From Pseudomonadota bacterium (GTDB taxonomy: Bacteria; Pseudomonadota; Alphaproteobacteria; Rhizobiales; Hyphomicrobiaceae): a DNA stretch of 64,000 nucleotides. This document shows, piece after piece, positions 9,061 to 16,672 of this stretch. Location: the NCBI GenBank assembly GCA_023412805.1, contig JAEZRM010000016.1, positions 27,317 to 91,316 of the forward strand, written 5' to 3'. Made by a program: the position numbers and the translations under genes. The notes beneath the pieces were generated by a model. That model was not told the origin of the DNA. It was given only the letters and a program-made list of their open reading frames with translations, and did no database searches. How positions within the stretch are numbered: position 1 is the first letter of the stretch; each line of letters begins with the position of its first letter.

Positions 9061-10272
9061 TCACCCCGCGCGCATGGCTGCCAGACCGCGATCGAGGTCC
9101 GCAATGAGATCGGCCGGTGCCTCGAGCCCCACAGAGAGGCGGATCATGCCGTCGCTGATGCCGAGTTCGGCGCGGGCTTCCGGCTTCAGGCGCTGATGCG
9201 TCGTCGTCGCGGGATGCGTGACGATGCTCTTCGCGTCACCGAGATTGTTCGAGATCTTCATGATCTTCAGCGCATTCAGGAACCGGAATGCCGCGGCCTT
9301 GCCGCCTTCGACCTCGAACGTCACGATCTGGCTGCCGCCGGACATCTGCCGGCGCGCGAGCTCGGCCTGCGGATGGTTCTTGCTGCCGCAATAGAGAATG
9401 CGGGTAATGCCGGGCCTGCCTTCTAGAGCCGCGGCGATCTCGGCTGCCGCCGAGCACTGTGCGCGCACGCGAACGGGCAGCGTCTCCAGGCTCTTGAGCA
9501 GAACCCAAGCGTTGAACGGGCTCATGGAGGGCCCCGTCTGGCGCAGGAAGACCTGCAGGTAATCCTTCAGGAACTGCGCCGAACAGAGAATGAGCCCGCC
9601 GAGACAGCGGCCCTGGCCGTCGATGTGCTTGGTTGCGGAATAGACGACGACGTCGGCGCCGAGCGCGAGCGGCTTCTGCATGAGCGGCGTCGCAAAGACA
9701 TTATCGACGAAGACGAGCGCGCCGGCCGCGTGCGCGAGATCGGAGACGGCGCGGATGTCGACGAGATCGAGTGTCGGATTGGCCGGTGTCTCGAAGAACA
9801 CGGCCTTTGTCTTCGGCCCGATGGCCTGCTTCCACTGCACGAGGTCCGTGCCGTCGACGAGCGTGCAGGAAATACCGAAGCGCGGACACAGCTCCTCGAC
9901 CACATAGCGACACGAGCCAAACAGCGCCTTCGCCGCGACGACATGATCGCCCGCACTGAGGTAGCTCAGCAGGGCCGACGTGACGGCTGCCATGCCGGTT
10001 GCGGTGGCGCGTGCCGCCTCGGCCCCTTCGAGCAGCCGGATGCGCTCCTCGAGCATGGCGACCGTCGGATTGGAAAAGCGCGAGTAGATGAAACCTGGTT
10101 CTTCGTCCTTGAAGCGGGCCTCGGCCTGCTCGGCGGTCGCGTAGAGGTAGCTTTGCGTGAGGTAGAGCGCCTCGGAGGTCTCGCCGAAGGGGGAGCGCAT
10201 CGTCCCGCCATGCACGAGAACGGTCTCGGGCTGCCAGTCGCTGGGAATGGGCGGGGGCGTTGGGTCTGCCAT
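9061..10272 (-). CDS. metZ: O-succinylhomoserine sulfhydrylase MetZ
   Basis: A 403-residue PLP enzyme of the Cys/Met metabolism family, making homocysteine from O-succinylhomoserine and sulfide. The Schiff-base Lys is in YSATKHIDGQGRCLGG (K215). The N-terminus carries PETVLVHGGTMRSPFGETSE and the start has AGGAGA nine bases upstream. O-acetylhomoserine use is an alternative within the family, but the sequence and genetic context (SAM-II riboswitch upstream, divergent dcd) match rhizobial metZ. The riboswitch in its leader should turn expression down when S-adenosylmethionine is plentiful. Confidence 0.93.
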   Translation of the reverse strand: MADPTPPPIPSDWQPETVLVHGGTMRSPFGETSEALYLTQSYLYATAEQAEARFKDEEPGFIYSRFSNPTVAMLEERIRLLEGAEAARATATGMAAVTSALLSYLSAGDHVVAAKALFGSCRYVVEELCPRFGISCTLVDGTDLVQWKQAIGPKTKAVFFETPANPTLDLVDIRAVSDLAHAAGALVFVDNVFATPLMQKPLALGADVVVYSATKHIDGQGRCLGGLILCSAQFLKDYLQVFLRQTGPSMSPFNAWVLLKSLETLPVRVRAQCSAAAEIAAALEGRPGITRILYCGSKNHPQAELARRQMSGGSQIVTFEVEGGKAAAFRFLNALKIMKISNNLGDAKSIVTHPATTTHQRLKPEARAELGISDGMIRLSVGLEAPADLIADLDRGLAAMRAG

Positions 10273-10381
10273 CTGCGGGTCTCCTGTCGGCGGGACACGC
10301 GTGGCGTCCCCGAGAAAACTAAAACCGGCCCTTGGTCCCCCGCATATTGCCGGGCGCGACCAGGTATCCGGTTCCGCACGG

Positions 10382-10440
10382 CCCTTTTAGCGAGTTGTTT
10401 TACGTGGCTGCAAGCCGGCCGGCCAAATCACCACGACGTC
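10382..10440 (-). promoter_or_regulatory. SAM-II riboswitch in the metZ leader
   Basis: Read on the minus strand from 10440, the leader shows the SAM-II (metA motif) order: CGTGG, then TGATTT, a GC-rich loop stem, TTGCAGCCACGT, an A-rich linker AAAACAA, then CTCGCTAAAAGGG. CGTGG pairs with CCACG to form P1, and GCTAAAAGGG is the conserved 3' pseudoknot strand. This folds into a SAM-binding pseudoknot known upstream of metA and metZ in alphaproteobacteria. Between it and the start codon, ACCGG...TGGTC can pair with GACCA...CCGGT followed by TTTAGTTTT (about 10313-10371), a possible intrinsic terminator serving as expression platform. Confidence 0.92.
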
Positions 10441-10523
10441 CAGGATGCGGAATATCGCATCCCTGGGCTTGGCGTCAATGGGTGGATGGGCTATGCGCGG
10501 GTACCAAGGGTGAGGGAGCTCAT

Positions 10524-11645
10524 ATGCCGAAAGCGCGCGCGAAGCCCAGCCAGAAGGCCGGCATTCTGCCGATACAGGATATCCGCGCGCTGGTCGTCTC
10601 GGAGGCAATCCACGCTGAGCGTGCCTTCTCCGCAACGCAGATCCAGCCCGCGAGCCTCGATCTCCGGCTCGGCGATGTCGCCTACCGCGTGCGGGCGAGT
10701 TTTCTGCCCGGCGGTCCGGAGAGCCGTGTCGGCGTCATGGACCGTCTCAAGGAGCTCGCACTCCACAAGATCGATCTCAGCTCCGGCGCCGTGCTGGAGA
10801 CTGGGTGTGTCTATGTCGTGCCGCTACAAGAGCAACTCGCGCTGCCAGCCGATGTCGCCGCCTCCGCCAACCCGAAGAGCTCGACTGGCCGTCTTGATGT
10901 CTTCACGCGCGTGATTGCCGATGGCGTGTCGTCGTTCGATACGATCCCGGCGGGATACACCGGCCAGCTCTATGCGGAGATCTGTCCGCAGACATTCCCG
11001 ATCGTCGTGCGCCGCGGCTCCATGCTGAGCCAGATCCGCTTTCGCACCGGCGATCCCGTCGAGACCGACGACGCGCTCGAAGCGCTGCACAAGAAGATGA
11101 CGCTCGTGCGCGGCGGCGCGGCGGCGGACGTACGCGGCGGCATTGCGCTCTCGGTCGATCTCACTGGCGACGGCGCGGGCCTCGTCGGCTATCGCGCGCG
11201 CCGCCACACCGGGCTCGTCGATGTCGATGCGCCGGGCTCGTGTGCGCTTGCGGATTACTGGGAGCCGATCGTCGTCGGCGACAGAAAGCGCCTGATTCTC
11301 GATCCCGATCAGTTCTACATCCTGGCCTCGAAGGAAGCCGTGCATGTGCCGCCGACGCATGCTGCGGAGATGATGCCCTTCAATCCGCTCGTCGGCGAAT
11401 TCCGTGTGCACTACGCCGGCTTCATGGATCCGGGCTTCGGCCATGCACCGGCCGGCGGTGCGGGCGCGCGCGTCGTGCTCGAAGTGCGCAGCCACAAAGT
11501 GCCGTTCGTTCTGGAGGATGGGCAGATCATCGGCCGCCTCATCTACGAGCGCATGGTCTCTGTTCCAACAGTGCTTTACGGGACGGATCTCGGATCGAAC
11601 TATCAGGCGCAGGGGCTGAAGCTTTCGAAGCATTTTCGCGCCTGA
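10524..11645 (+). CDS. dcd: 2'-deoxycytidine 5'-triphosphate deaminase (long form)
   Basis: A 373-residue protein converting dCTP to dUTP, feeding thymidylate synthesis. It is the long alphaproteobacterial form, about twice the E. coli Dcd length, apparently with two dUTPase-like beta domains. Seen are IQPASLDLRLGDVAYRVRAS near residues 40-60, PKSSTGRLDVFTRVIADG and AEICPQTFPIVVRRG in the first half, and AGFMDPGFG with VLEVRSHKVPFVLEDGQ in the second half, the counterpart of the Dcd active-site region. The ATG at 10524 has GAGGGAG upstream; the frame stays open further left through the riboswitch DNA but that part is not conserved-looking. It is divergent from metZ. Confidence 0.9.
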   Translation: MPKARAKPSQKAGILPIQDIRALVVSEAIHAERAFSATQIQPASLDLRLGDVAYRVRASFLPGGPESRVGVMDRLKELALHKIDLSSGAVLETGCVYVVPLQEQLALPADVAASANPKSSTGRLDVFTRVIADGVSSFDTIPAGYTGQLYAEICPQTFPIVVRRGSMLSQIRFRTGDPVETDDALEALHKKMTLVRGGAAADVRGGIALSVDLTGDGAGLVGYRARRHTGLVDVDAPGSCALADYWEPIVVGDRKRLILDPDQFYILASKEAVHVPPTHAAEMMPFNPLVGEFRVHYAGFMDPGFGHAPAGGAGARVVLEVRSHKVPFVLEDGQIIGRLIYERMVSVPTVLYGTDLGSNYQAQGLKLSKHFRA

Positions 11646-11658
11646 GGCCCCATGCTGA

Positions 11659-11988
11659 TCAGCACACGCTGACCGGCTCGCAGAGGCGGATGGCGAACTT
11701 TTCGTTGGCGTGATCGCGCTTGAAGTCGAACTCGCGCGTGTCGGCGCAGCGAATGCGCCCTTCGAGTCCGACGACGTTACCGACCGGCACCTCGCGCACA
11801 AACAGAATCCGGTCGAGCGCGCAGCGCTGCTGCTCTTGAAGCTGATGGCGCAACAGCACTTGCCACGACTCCGCGCCGTGCGCCAGCCTTTCGCCGACCA
11901 CACTCGCGGCGGCAAGGACTATGAGACCGACGACAAGCCGGAAGCGAAGATCACTGGTGCGCGTGATGCTGTCAGTTCTCAGCGTCAT
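11659..11988 (-). CDS. Small exported hypothetical protein
   Basis: A 109-residue protein with a basic N-terminus (RTSDLRFR) and a hydrophobic segment LVVGLIVLAAASVVGERLA, probably a signal peptide or anchor, then a soluble part with paired cysteines: QQRCALDRILFVREVPVG, LEGRIRCADTREFDF and FAIRLCEPVSVC. The spacing suggests a small disulfide-bonded envelope protein. I do not recognise a named family. It is convergent with dcd (13 bases apart). Codon use resembles its neighbours and the domain pattern is coherent, so it is probably a real gene. Confidence 0.6.
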   Translation of the reverse strand: MTLRTDSITRTSDLRFRLVVGLIVLAAASVVGERLAHGAESWQVLLRHQLQEQQRCALDRILFVREVPVGNVVGLEGRIRCADTREFDFKRDHANEKFAIRLCEPVSVC

Positions 11989-12161
11989 TAGGGTTGCTCC
12001 CGACTTGGTGTGGAACTGCAGTTGGCGCTACGTTGTTCAGTATTGGAATGCCGACGGCGGATTGCCTTGATGCGGGTCAAGGCGAAACAGCGTCAGCCAA
12101 CCGATGTTGCGGGGCCCGAAGCAGTGGAGCGCCCCGTTTCTCCGGGAGAAAGGTCGACACA

Positions 12162-12995
12162 ATGGTTTGGAAGACGATTACGACGCAGCTTTCCAGTCCC
12201 GGTCGCGCAGATGTCCTCATGAGTGTCGCCGGGCGGCTGGCCGAGCGCTTCGAGGCTCATCTGATCGGTCTTGATGCTACGCCTACGTTCACGCTTGCCG
12301 CGCCCATGATGACGCCGGCCGAAGCCGACGCGATCGCTGCTGCCGAGCGCCAGCGCGTCAGGGAAATTCAAGCGAAGTTCGAGGCTATGTCGGCCAACCG
12401 TGCCTTCGTCGGCGAATGGCGCGAGCTGAGAGTGCACGATGCGGATCTGCCGACTGCCGTGCTCGATCATGCACGCGCTTCGGATCTGATTATCGCATCA
12501 CAATCCGATCCGGATTGGGATGTGTCCGGGCTGTTCGATTTTCCCGAGCGTCTCGTGCTCGAGAGTGGCCGGCCAGTACTGCTCGTGCCCTACGCCGGTA
12601 CTTTCGGTGAGATTGGCAAGCGCGTGACCGTCGCGTGGTCCGGCAAGCGCGAGGGCGCACGCGCGGTGTTCGATGCACTTCCGCTTCTGAAGACGGCGGA
12701 CGCGGTGACACTGCTCTGCGTTGTCGGAAACTCAGCCGATGCGGCGCCGGGCGAACTGCCGGGCACAGAGCTCGCTGCGGCTCTGGCGCGCCATGGCGCG
12801 AAGGTGACGGTCCAGAAGTCCTCCCCCGATGAGATCGGCGTTGCCGACGACATCCTCTCGCGGATCGCGGAAGACGGGACTGACCTGCTGGTCATGGGGG
12901 CCTATGGCTATTCGCGGCTCCGGCAGATGGTTTTCGGAGGTGTCACGCGCCATATCTTAGGTCACATGACCGTACCGACGCTGATGTCGCACTGA
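12162..12995 (+). CDS. Universal stress protein, tandem UspA domains
   Basis: A 277-residue protein with two UspA folds. The first (residues about 1-145) has no clear nucleotide motif; the second ends in MGAYGYSRLRQMVFGGVTRHIL, a variant of the G-x2-G-x9-G-(S/T) ATP-binding motif in which the last position is Gly rather than Ser/Thr. The typical ending HMTVPTLMSH is present. The start is ATG at 12162 with GGGAGAAAGG eight bases upstream; the longer open frame to the left lacks family sequence. It sits 47 bases before a single-domain paralogue, likely co-transcribed. Tandem Usp proteins respond to starvation, oxygen or redox stress in other bacteria. Confidence 0.85.
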   Translation: MVWKTITTQLSSPGRADVLMSVAGRLAERFEAHLIGLDATPTFTLAAPMMTPAEADAIAAAERQRVREIQAKFEAMSANRAFVGEWRELRVHDADLPTAVLDHARASDLIIASQSDPDWDVSGLFDFPERLVLESGRPVLLVPYAGTFGEIGKRVTVAWSGKREGARAVFDALPLLKTADAVTLLCVVGNSADAAPGELPGTELAAALARHGAKVTVQKSSPDEIGVADDILSRIAEDGTDLLVMGAYGYSRLRQMVFGGVTRHILGHMTVPTLMSH

Positions 12996-13042
12996 TCAGA
13001 GTCGTCGTCCCGGCCCTGCACCCTCAATGAAGGAGATGCCCG

Positions 13043-13480
13043 ATGTACGATCGCATTCTCATTCCGACAGACGGCAGTGAACTTGCCGAGAAGGCCGTTG
13101 ACCAAGGGCTCGCACTGGCCAAGACCGTCGGCGCCAAAGTCATCATCGTTCGCGTGACCAATGTGCCCGCGCCTATGGTCTACGAGGGCGTGGTCGTGGC
13201 CCTGCCGACCGAGGAGATCCGCGAGGAAATTGCCGCGCGGGTCGCCGAGCATTTCAAGACCCTCGCGAGCAAGGCTTCCGCCCTCGGCGTCCCCCTCGAG
13301 ACCGTGCACGTCGAGAACGACAGTCCCTATGAGGCAATCATCGACACCGCCAAGAAGAGGGGCGCCAACCTGATTGTCATGGCCTCGCACGGACGTCGCG
13401 GGCTCTCGGCGGTTCTTCTCGGCAGCGAGACGCAGAAAGTGCTTACGCACTCGACCATCCCCGTGCTCGTCTGCCGCTGA
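13043..13480 (+). CDS. Universal stress protein, single UspA domain
   Basis: A 145-residue UspA protein. It begins MYDRILIPTDGSELAEKAVD, the standard first strand and loop, and contains VMASHGRRGLSAVLLGSETQKV, a complete ATP-binding motif (G-x2-G-x9-G-S), then STIPVLVCR. Unlike the preceding tandem Usp, its nucleotide motif is intact, so the two may differ in ATP binding. AAGGAGATG lies just upstream of the ATG. It probably forms an operon with the tandem Usp gene. Downstream, an inverted repeat GCGCCCC/GGGGCGC (13508-13537) without a T-tract lies between it and the convergent small gene. Confidence 0.9.
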   Translation: MYDRILIPTDGSELAEKAVDQGLALAKTVGAKVIIVRVTNVPAPMVYEGVVVALPTEEIREEIAARVAEHFKTLASKASALGVPLETVHVENDSPYEAIIDTAKKRGANLIVMASHGRRGLSAVLLGSETQKVLTHSTIPVLVCR

Positions 13481-13579
13481 TGCTGAGTAATCAGTATCCA
13501 AACGCGAGCGCCCCCCGTCCATGAGGTCGAGGGGCGCGTAGAGCGTCGCTTGGGTCGCAAGTACGGGCGGGGAGCACCC

Positions 13580-13861
13580 TTACCAGGCGACGCAGCGCCA
13601 TTTGGCCTTTCCGCTACGGCTGTACACCCAGCCGAAGCGCCGGCAATACGGCTCGCTGCGATAATAGTAGGGAGAGTAGCCGTAGTGGCGGCGGTATCCG
13701 CCGTAGACGACCGGTCCGCCGATCACCACCGATACGCCGCCCCAGCGGTGCTTGTGATGATGGTGCTTGTGCTTACGCGCTTCGGCGCTCGGGGCTGCTG
13801 CCAGCGACATCGCGGCGACGGCCGCAGCGGTCGTGACGGCGAGCAGTATAGTTCTCGACAT
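13580..13861 (-). CDS. Small exported His/Tyr-rich protein A
   Basis: A 93-residue protein with a signal peptide (MSRTILLAVTTAAAVAAMSL...PSAEA), then a histidine run KHKHHHHKHRW, a Tyr-rich stretch (YGGYRRHYGYSPYYY) and a C-terminal motif YCRRFGWVYSRSGKAKWRC ending VAW. Two cysteines could form a disulfide in the mature protein. The same C-terminal pattern (C-x3-W/F-x-WV-...-W-R-C-x-x-W) recurs in the next two minus-strand genes, so the three are paralogues. The His run suggests metal binding. The function is unknown. A shared 16-base motif lies 67 bases upstream of the start. Confidence 0.72.
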   Translation of the reverse strand: MSRTILLAVTTAAAVAAMSLAAAPSAEARKHKHHHHKHRWGGVSVVIGGPVVYGGYRRHYGYSPYYYRSEPYCRRFGWVYSRSGKAKWRCVAW

Positions 13862-13927
13862 GGTGTGCTCTTCTCCTGAGATGTGCGGCGGGAGCCGAAG
13901 GCGATCACGCCTCAGGAGATCGAGTAG

Positions 13928-13943
13928 CGAACAAAGTTCACCG
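13928..13943 (-). promoter_or_regulatory. Conserved upstream motif, copy 1
   Basis: CGGTGAACTTTGTTCG (minus strand) lies 67 bases before the His/Tyr-rich protein A start, followed after four bases by TCGAT. An identical 16-mer with the same four-base gap to TCGAT stands 84 bases before the paralogous gene at 14357. The core GAACTTTGTTC is a GAAC/GTTC inverted repeat, suiting a regulator site; GAACTT also resembles a -35 element for ECF-type sigma factors. Which reading is right cannot be decided from two copies. Confidence 0.55.
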
Positions 13944-13994
13944 GCCCATTGAGCCTGTCGTGCGAATTTGCCCGGTATTGCGAGGAACCGGCCG

Positions 13995-14357
13995 CTACCA
14001 GTTCAGGCAGCGCCACCGTGCATACTTGCCGCACTTGCTGTAGACCCATCCCCAACCGCGGCAGTAGATGGGGCTGGGTTCGGCGTGGAACGGCCTGTAG
14101 ACGATGCCCGCCGGGCGGAAGATGCCCCTGGGACGGCCGTAGTAGGGATCGTAGTAGCCGCGATAGTAGGGGCCATAGTGCGGGCGGTAGCCGCTGTGGA
14201 AGTCATAGGGCGTCGGATAGTAGACGATCACGCCGCCGTCCCGGTGCCGATACCCTCCGGCCTCAACATCGGAGGCGGTTCCGAGGGAAAGCGCGCCGAA
14301 CGACAGGGCGCCGACAATGGCCGCCGTCGCGGCCGCGATAACGCGTGATCTCGCCAT
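13995..14357 (-). CDS. Small exported Tyr/Gly-rich protein B
   Basis: A 120-residue paralogue of the neighbouring proteins. It has a signal peptide (MARSRVIAAATAAIVGALSF... to VEAGG), a Tyr/Pro/Gly-rich centre (YRPHYGPYYRGYYDPYYGRP) and the C-terminal signature YCRGWGWVYSKCGKYARWRC followed by LNW. It has no long His run. The start ATG at 14357 has AGGAGAG six bases upstream; a start 12 codons earlier is possible but spoils the signal peptide. The conserved motif lies 84 bases upstream. The function is unknown; low-complexity Tyr-rich exported proteins of this kind are often surface or matrix components. Confidence 0.75.
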   Translation of the reverse strand: MARSRVIAAATAAIVGALSFGALSLGTASDVEAGGYRHRDGGVIVYYPTPYDFHSGYRPHYGPYYRGYYDPYYGRPRGIFRPAGIVYRPFHAEPSPIYCRGWGWVYSKCGKYARWRCLNW

Positions 14358-14440
14358 GAGCTCTCTCCTGATCGCTGCCGCCGCGCGGCCCATGCGCCGA
14401 AACGCAGGTCAGGTAAGAACTTATTCGCACTATCGATTGC

Positions 14441-14456
14441 CGAACAAAGTTCACCG
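14441..14456 (-). promoter_or_regulatory. Conserved upstream motif, copy 2
   Basis: This is the second copy of CGGTGAACTTTGTTCG, again followed by four bases and TCGAT on the minus strand. The flanking bases differ from copy 1, so the conservation is confined to the motif rather than reflecting a recent duplication of the whole upstream region. It precedes the protein B gene; no equivalent was found before protein C. Confidence 0.55.
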
Positions 14457-14586
14457 CTGAATTGGGTAAACGGATCGTCTGTGTTTATAGGGGTTTAGCG
14501 TCATATCAATCGCGCGGCGCCCCAAGGTTGGGGATGCATCCCCGTAGACGGGCGTTAGGCGCGGACGGAAGGTCGCGAACGCGCTT

Positions 14587-15000
14587 TCACCATTCAGCGC
14601 AGCGCCATTCACCCGTGGCCGTATCGACGATGCCCCAGAGCCACTTGTCCTTGCGGATGTGGACCCACGCCCATCGCTTGCATTCGTTGTCGCCGCCGTA
14701 TCCATCCCCGGGCCCAACATAGGCAGCAGCACTGCCTCGCGAGCCCACCGGCCCGTACATGTAGGGGCCGTAGTAAGGGCGATAGCCGTTGTAGGCGTAG
14801 GGCGTCCCAATGAAGACCTGGACGCCCTCGCGGCGCGGCGGGAGCACGTAGGCTCCGTCCGGCCCCTCCTCCAGATATTCGCCCGGGGCAGGCCCCTTGA
14901 AGGGCGGTTGCAGGGATTTGTCATCATAGGCGTGCGCGCTGCCCGCGAGGCCTGTCAGCACGGCCGCGAGCACTAAGGCGCGAATTGATAGTCTCGACAT
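14587..15000 (-). CDS. Small exported Tyr/Gly-rich protein C
   Basis: A 137-residue protein, third of the tandem set. The signal peptide is MSRLSIRALVLAAVLTGLAG...AHA; the mature part has GEYLEEGPDGAYVLPPRREG, a Tyr/Gly/Pro-rich centre (YAYNGYRPYYGPYMYGP) and a stretched version of the shared ending: CKRWAWVHIRKDKWLWG then GEWRCAEW. The insertion between the two conserved cysteines is longer than in A and B. The ATG at 15000 follows an AGAGGGGG stretch. The upstream motif found at the two paralogues is absent here, so it may be regulated differently. The function is unknown. Confidence 0.75.
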   Translation of the reverse strand: MSRLSIRALVLAAVLTGLAGSAHAYDDKSLQPPFKGPAPGEYLEEGPDGAYVLPPRREGVQVFIGTPYAYNGYRPYYGPYMYGPVGSRGSAAAYVGPGDGYGGDNECKRWAWVHIRKDKWLWGIVDTATGEWRCAEW

Positions 15001-15233
15001 ACGGGGTCCCCCTCTGGACACCATCGGCTTGGCGGCCTGATACATGGGCCGCGCCAGCGCGGTGTTCGGGTCTGTTCGTTCAGCAATTCTGGATTGCGTG
15101 GCTTATGCCAGCCTCGACAGTTCCACCTGCTGCGAGGCATAAGAAGCGCGAAACATTGCAGCAGATTCCTGCCTTGCGGCCCGCGCTCCTGTGAATTCGG
15201 CGCCCGGCAGCGAGCATCTGATCGGATCGGGAC

Positions 15234-16463
15234 ATGTCAGCTCAATCAACCGCCGCCGCACGGCCGGCGCGCCCGCTATGGCTCGTGATACTCGCCGCGG
15301 GCACGATCGTCGGCCTTGCCATGGGCCTGCGTCAGGTCATGGGGCTTTACTTGAAGCCCCTGTCAGACGAGCTGGGCGTCGGCCGCGAGCCGTTCTCCAA
15401 TGCCATGGCGATCGCAAACCTGACTTGGGGCGCCCTGACGATCGTTGCCGGCGCTGTCGCGGACAAATACGGTGCCGGTCGTGTGCTTGTTGTCAGCGGG
15501 TTCGCGACGGTCGCCTCGTTCTACCTCATGGCGACGGCGCAAAGCCCATTCGATCTTTATATTGCGGGCCTTCTCGCGGGCGCGGGCGTTGCCGGTACGG
15601 CTGCACCCGCTCTCGTCGGAACGGTTGGGCGTGCTGCGCCGCCTGAAAGGCGCACTGCTGCGATCGCTTCGCTCGGCATGGCCGCGGGCATCGGCAGCCT
15701 GCTCGCGTTCCCCTATGCGCATGTGCTGATCGAAACCATCGGTTGGAAAGCCAGCCTGATGGCTATATCGGCGACCTGCCTGCTCATCCTGCCTTTGGCA
15801 TGGCCGCTGAAGGGAAGCCCCGCGCCGTTCGCGGGCACCGCCAAATCGCAAACCTTGATCGAAGCCTTCCGTGAGGCGTTCGCGCATCCGAGCTTCTGGC
15901 TGCTGACATCGGGCTTTTTCGTTTGCGGCTTTCACCTCGCCTTCTATGGCGTCCACCTGCCGGCCTTCGTGTCCGATCTCGGAATGCCGTCCTGGGTCGG
16001 CGTGTGGGCGCTGATGGCGGTCGGCATTGCCAACATCATCGGGACGTACGCGGCGGGGCAGTCGGCACGCTTCGTCGAACGCCGCGTGGGGCTGAGCTTC
16101 ATCTATTTCATGCGCTCATTCGCGTTCATTGCACTGCTGTTCCTGCCCCTGACGCCCTGGCTGATCATAGGTATTTCGGCCCTGCTCGGCCTTTTCTGGC
16201 TGTCCACGGTGCCGCTGACGTCGACCCTCGTCGGCATCTTCTTCGGTACACAGTGGATGTCGATGCTGTTCGGGTTCGTGTTCCTGTCCCACCAGCTCGG
16301 GTCGTTCGCGGGTCTGTGGCTGGCCGGAACCCTCTATGATGCGACCAAGTCCTACGATACTATGTGGTGGATCTGTATCGCGCTCGCGCTGTTTGCGGCG
16401 CTGATCCACTGGCCGATCCGCGAGCGTCCTGTCGCGCGGCTCAGTGAGCAGCCCGCGACCTGA
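15234..16463 (+). CDS. MFS transporter, OFA/monocarboxylate type
   Basis: A 409-residue, 12-helix major facilitator. LRQVMGLYLKPLSDELGVGREPFSNAMA near residues 35-63 and an A-like motif VAGAVADKYGAGRVLVVSGF match the oxalate:formate / monocarboxylate group; related alphaproteobacterial proteins are annotated as carboxylate or sugar-acid carriers. Helices 7-12 are separated from the first six by a loop around residues 185-210. The substrate cannot be decided; a small organic acid is a reasonable guess. It is followed 11 bases later by a small membrane gene and then meaB, possibly one transcript. Confidence 0.85.
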   Translation: MSAQSTAAARPARPLWLVILAAGTIVGLAMGLRQVMGLYLKPLSDELGVGREPFSNAMAIANLTWGALTIVAGAVADKYGAGRVLVVSGFATVASFYLMATAQSPFDLYIAGLLAGAGVAGTAAPALVGTVGRAAPPERRTAAIASLGMAAGIGSLLAFPYAHVLIETIGWKASLMAISATCLLILPLAWPLKGSPAPFAGTAKSQTLIEAFREAFAHPSFWLLTSGFFVCGFHLAFYGVHLPAFVSDLGMPSWVGVWALMAVGIANIIGTYAAGQSARFVERRVGLSFIYFMRSFAFIALLFLPLTPWLIIGISALLGLFWLSTVPLTSTLVGIFFGTQWMSMLFGFVFLSHQLGSFAGLWLAGTLYDATKSYDTMWWICIALALFAALIHWPIRERPVARLSEQPAT

Positions 16464-16474
16464 GGAGATCGCGC

Positions 16475-16672
16475 ATGACGTCGACCGTCGAGACGTACAC
16501 CACGCACGGCGCCGAGGCCCAGTCTCCGGAGCGTATGCCTCGCGTCGTCCGCTTCGGCCTGATCCTGACGCTCGGCGGTCTCATGACCGGTGCGATCTAT
16601 CTCCTGGCGGTGCGCGGAGAGGCGCTGCTCGTCGATCTCGCGGCGCTCGGTGAGCGCCTTTGGTGCTTCTGA
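16475..16672 (+). CDS. Single-pass membrane protein of unknown function (65 aa)
   Basis: A 65-residue protein with a polar N-terminus (MTSTVETYTTHGAEAQSPER) and one hydrophobic helix, GLILTLGGLMTGAIYLLAV, followed by RGEALLVDLAALGERLWCF. GAGGAG precedes the ATG. Its stop is immediately followed by the meaB start (TGAATG), so translation is probably coupled to meaB. I do not recognise the family. The ordered coding signals (start site, helix, tight junction) support a real gene; its role with MeaB is not evident. Confidence 0.65.
   Translation: MTSTVETYTTHGAEAQSPERMPRVVRFGLILTLGGLMTGAIYLLAVRGEALLVDLAALGERLWCF

Noticed and set aside
10332..10523. In-frame upstream extension of dcd
   Set aside because: The extension runs through the metZ riboswitch and promoter DNA, has no family similarity, and a good ribosome site precedes the ATG at 10524.
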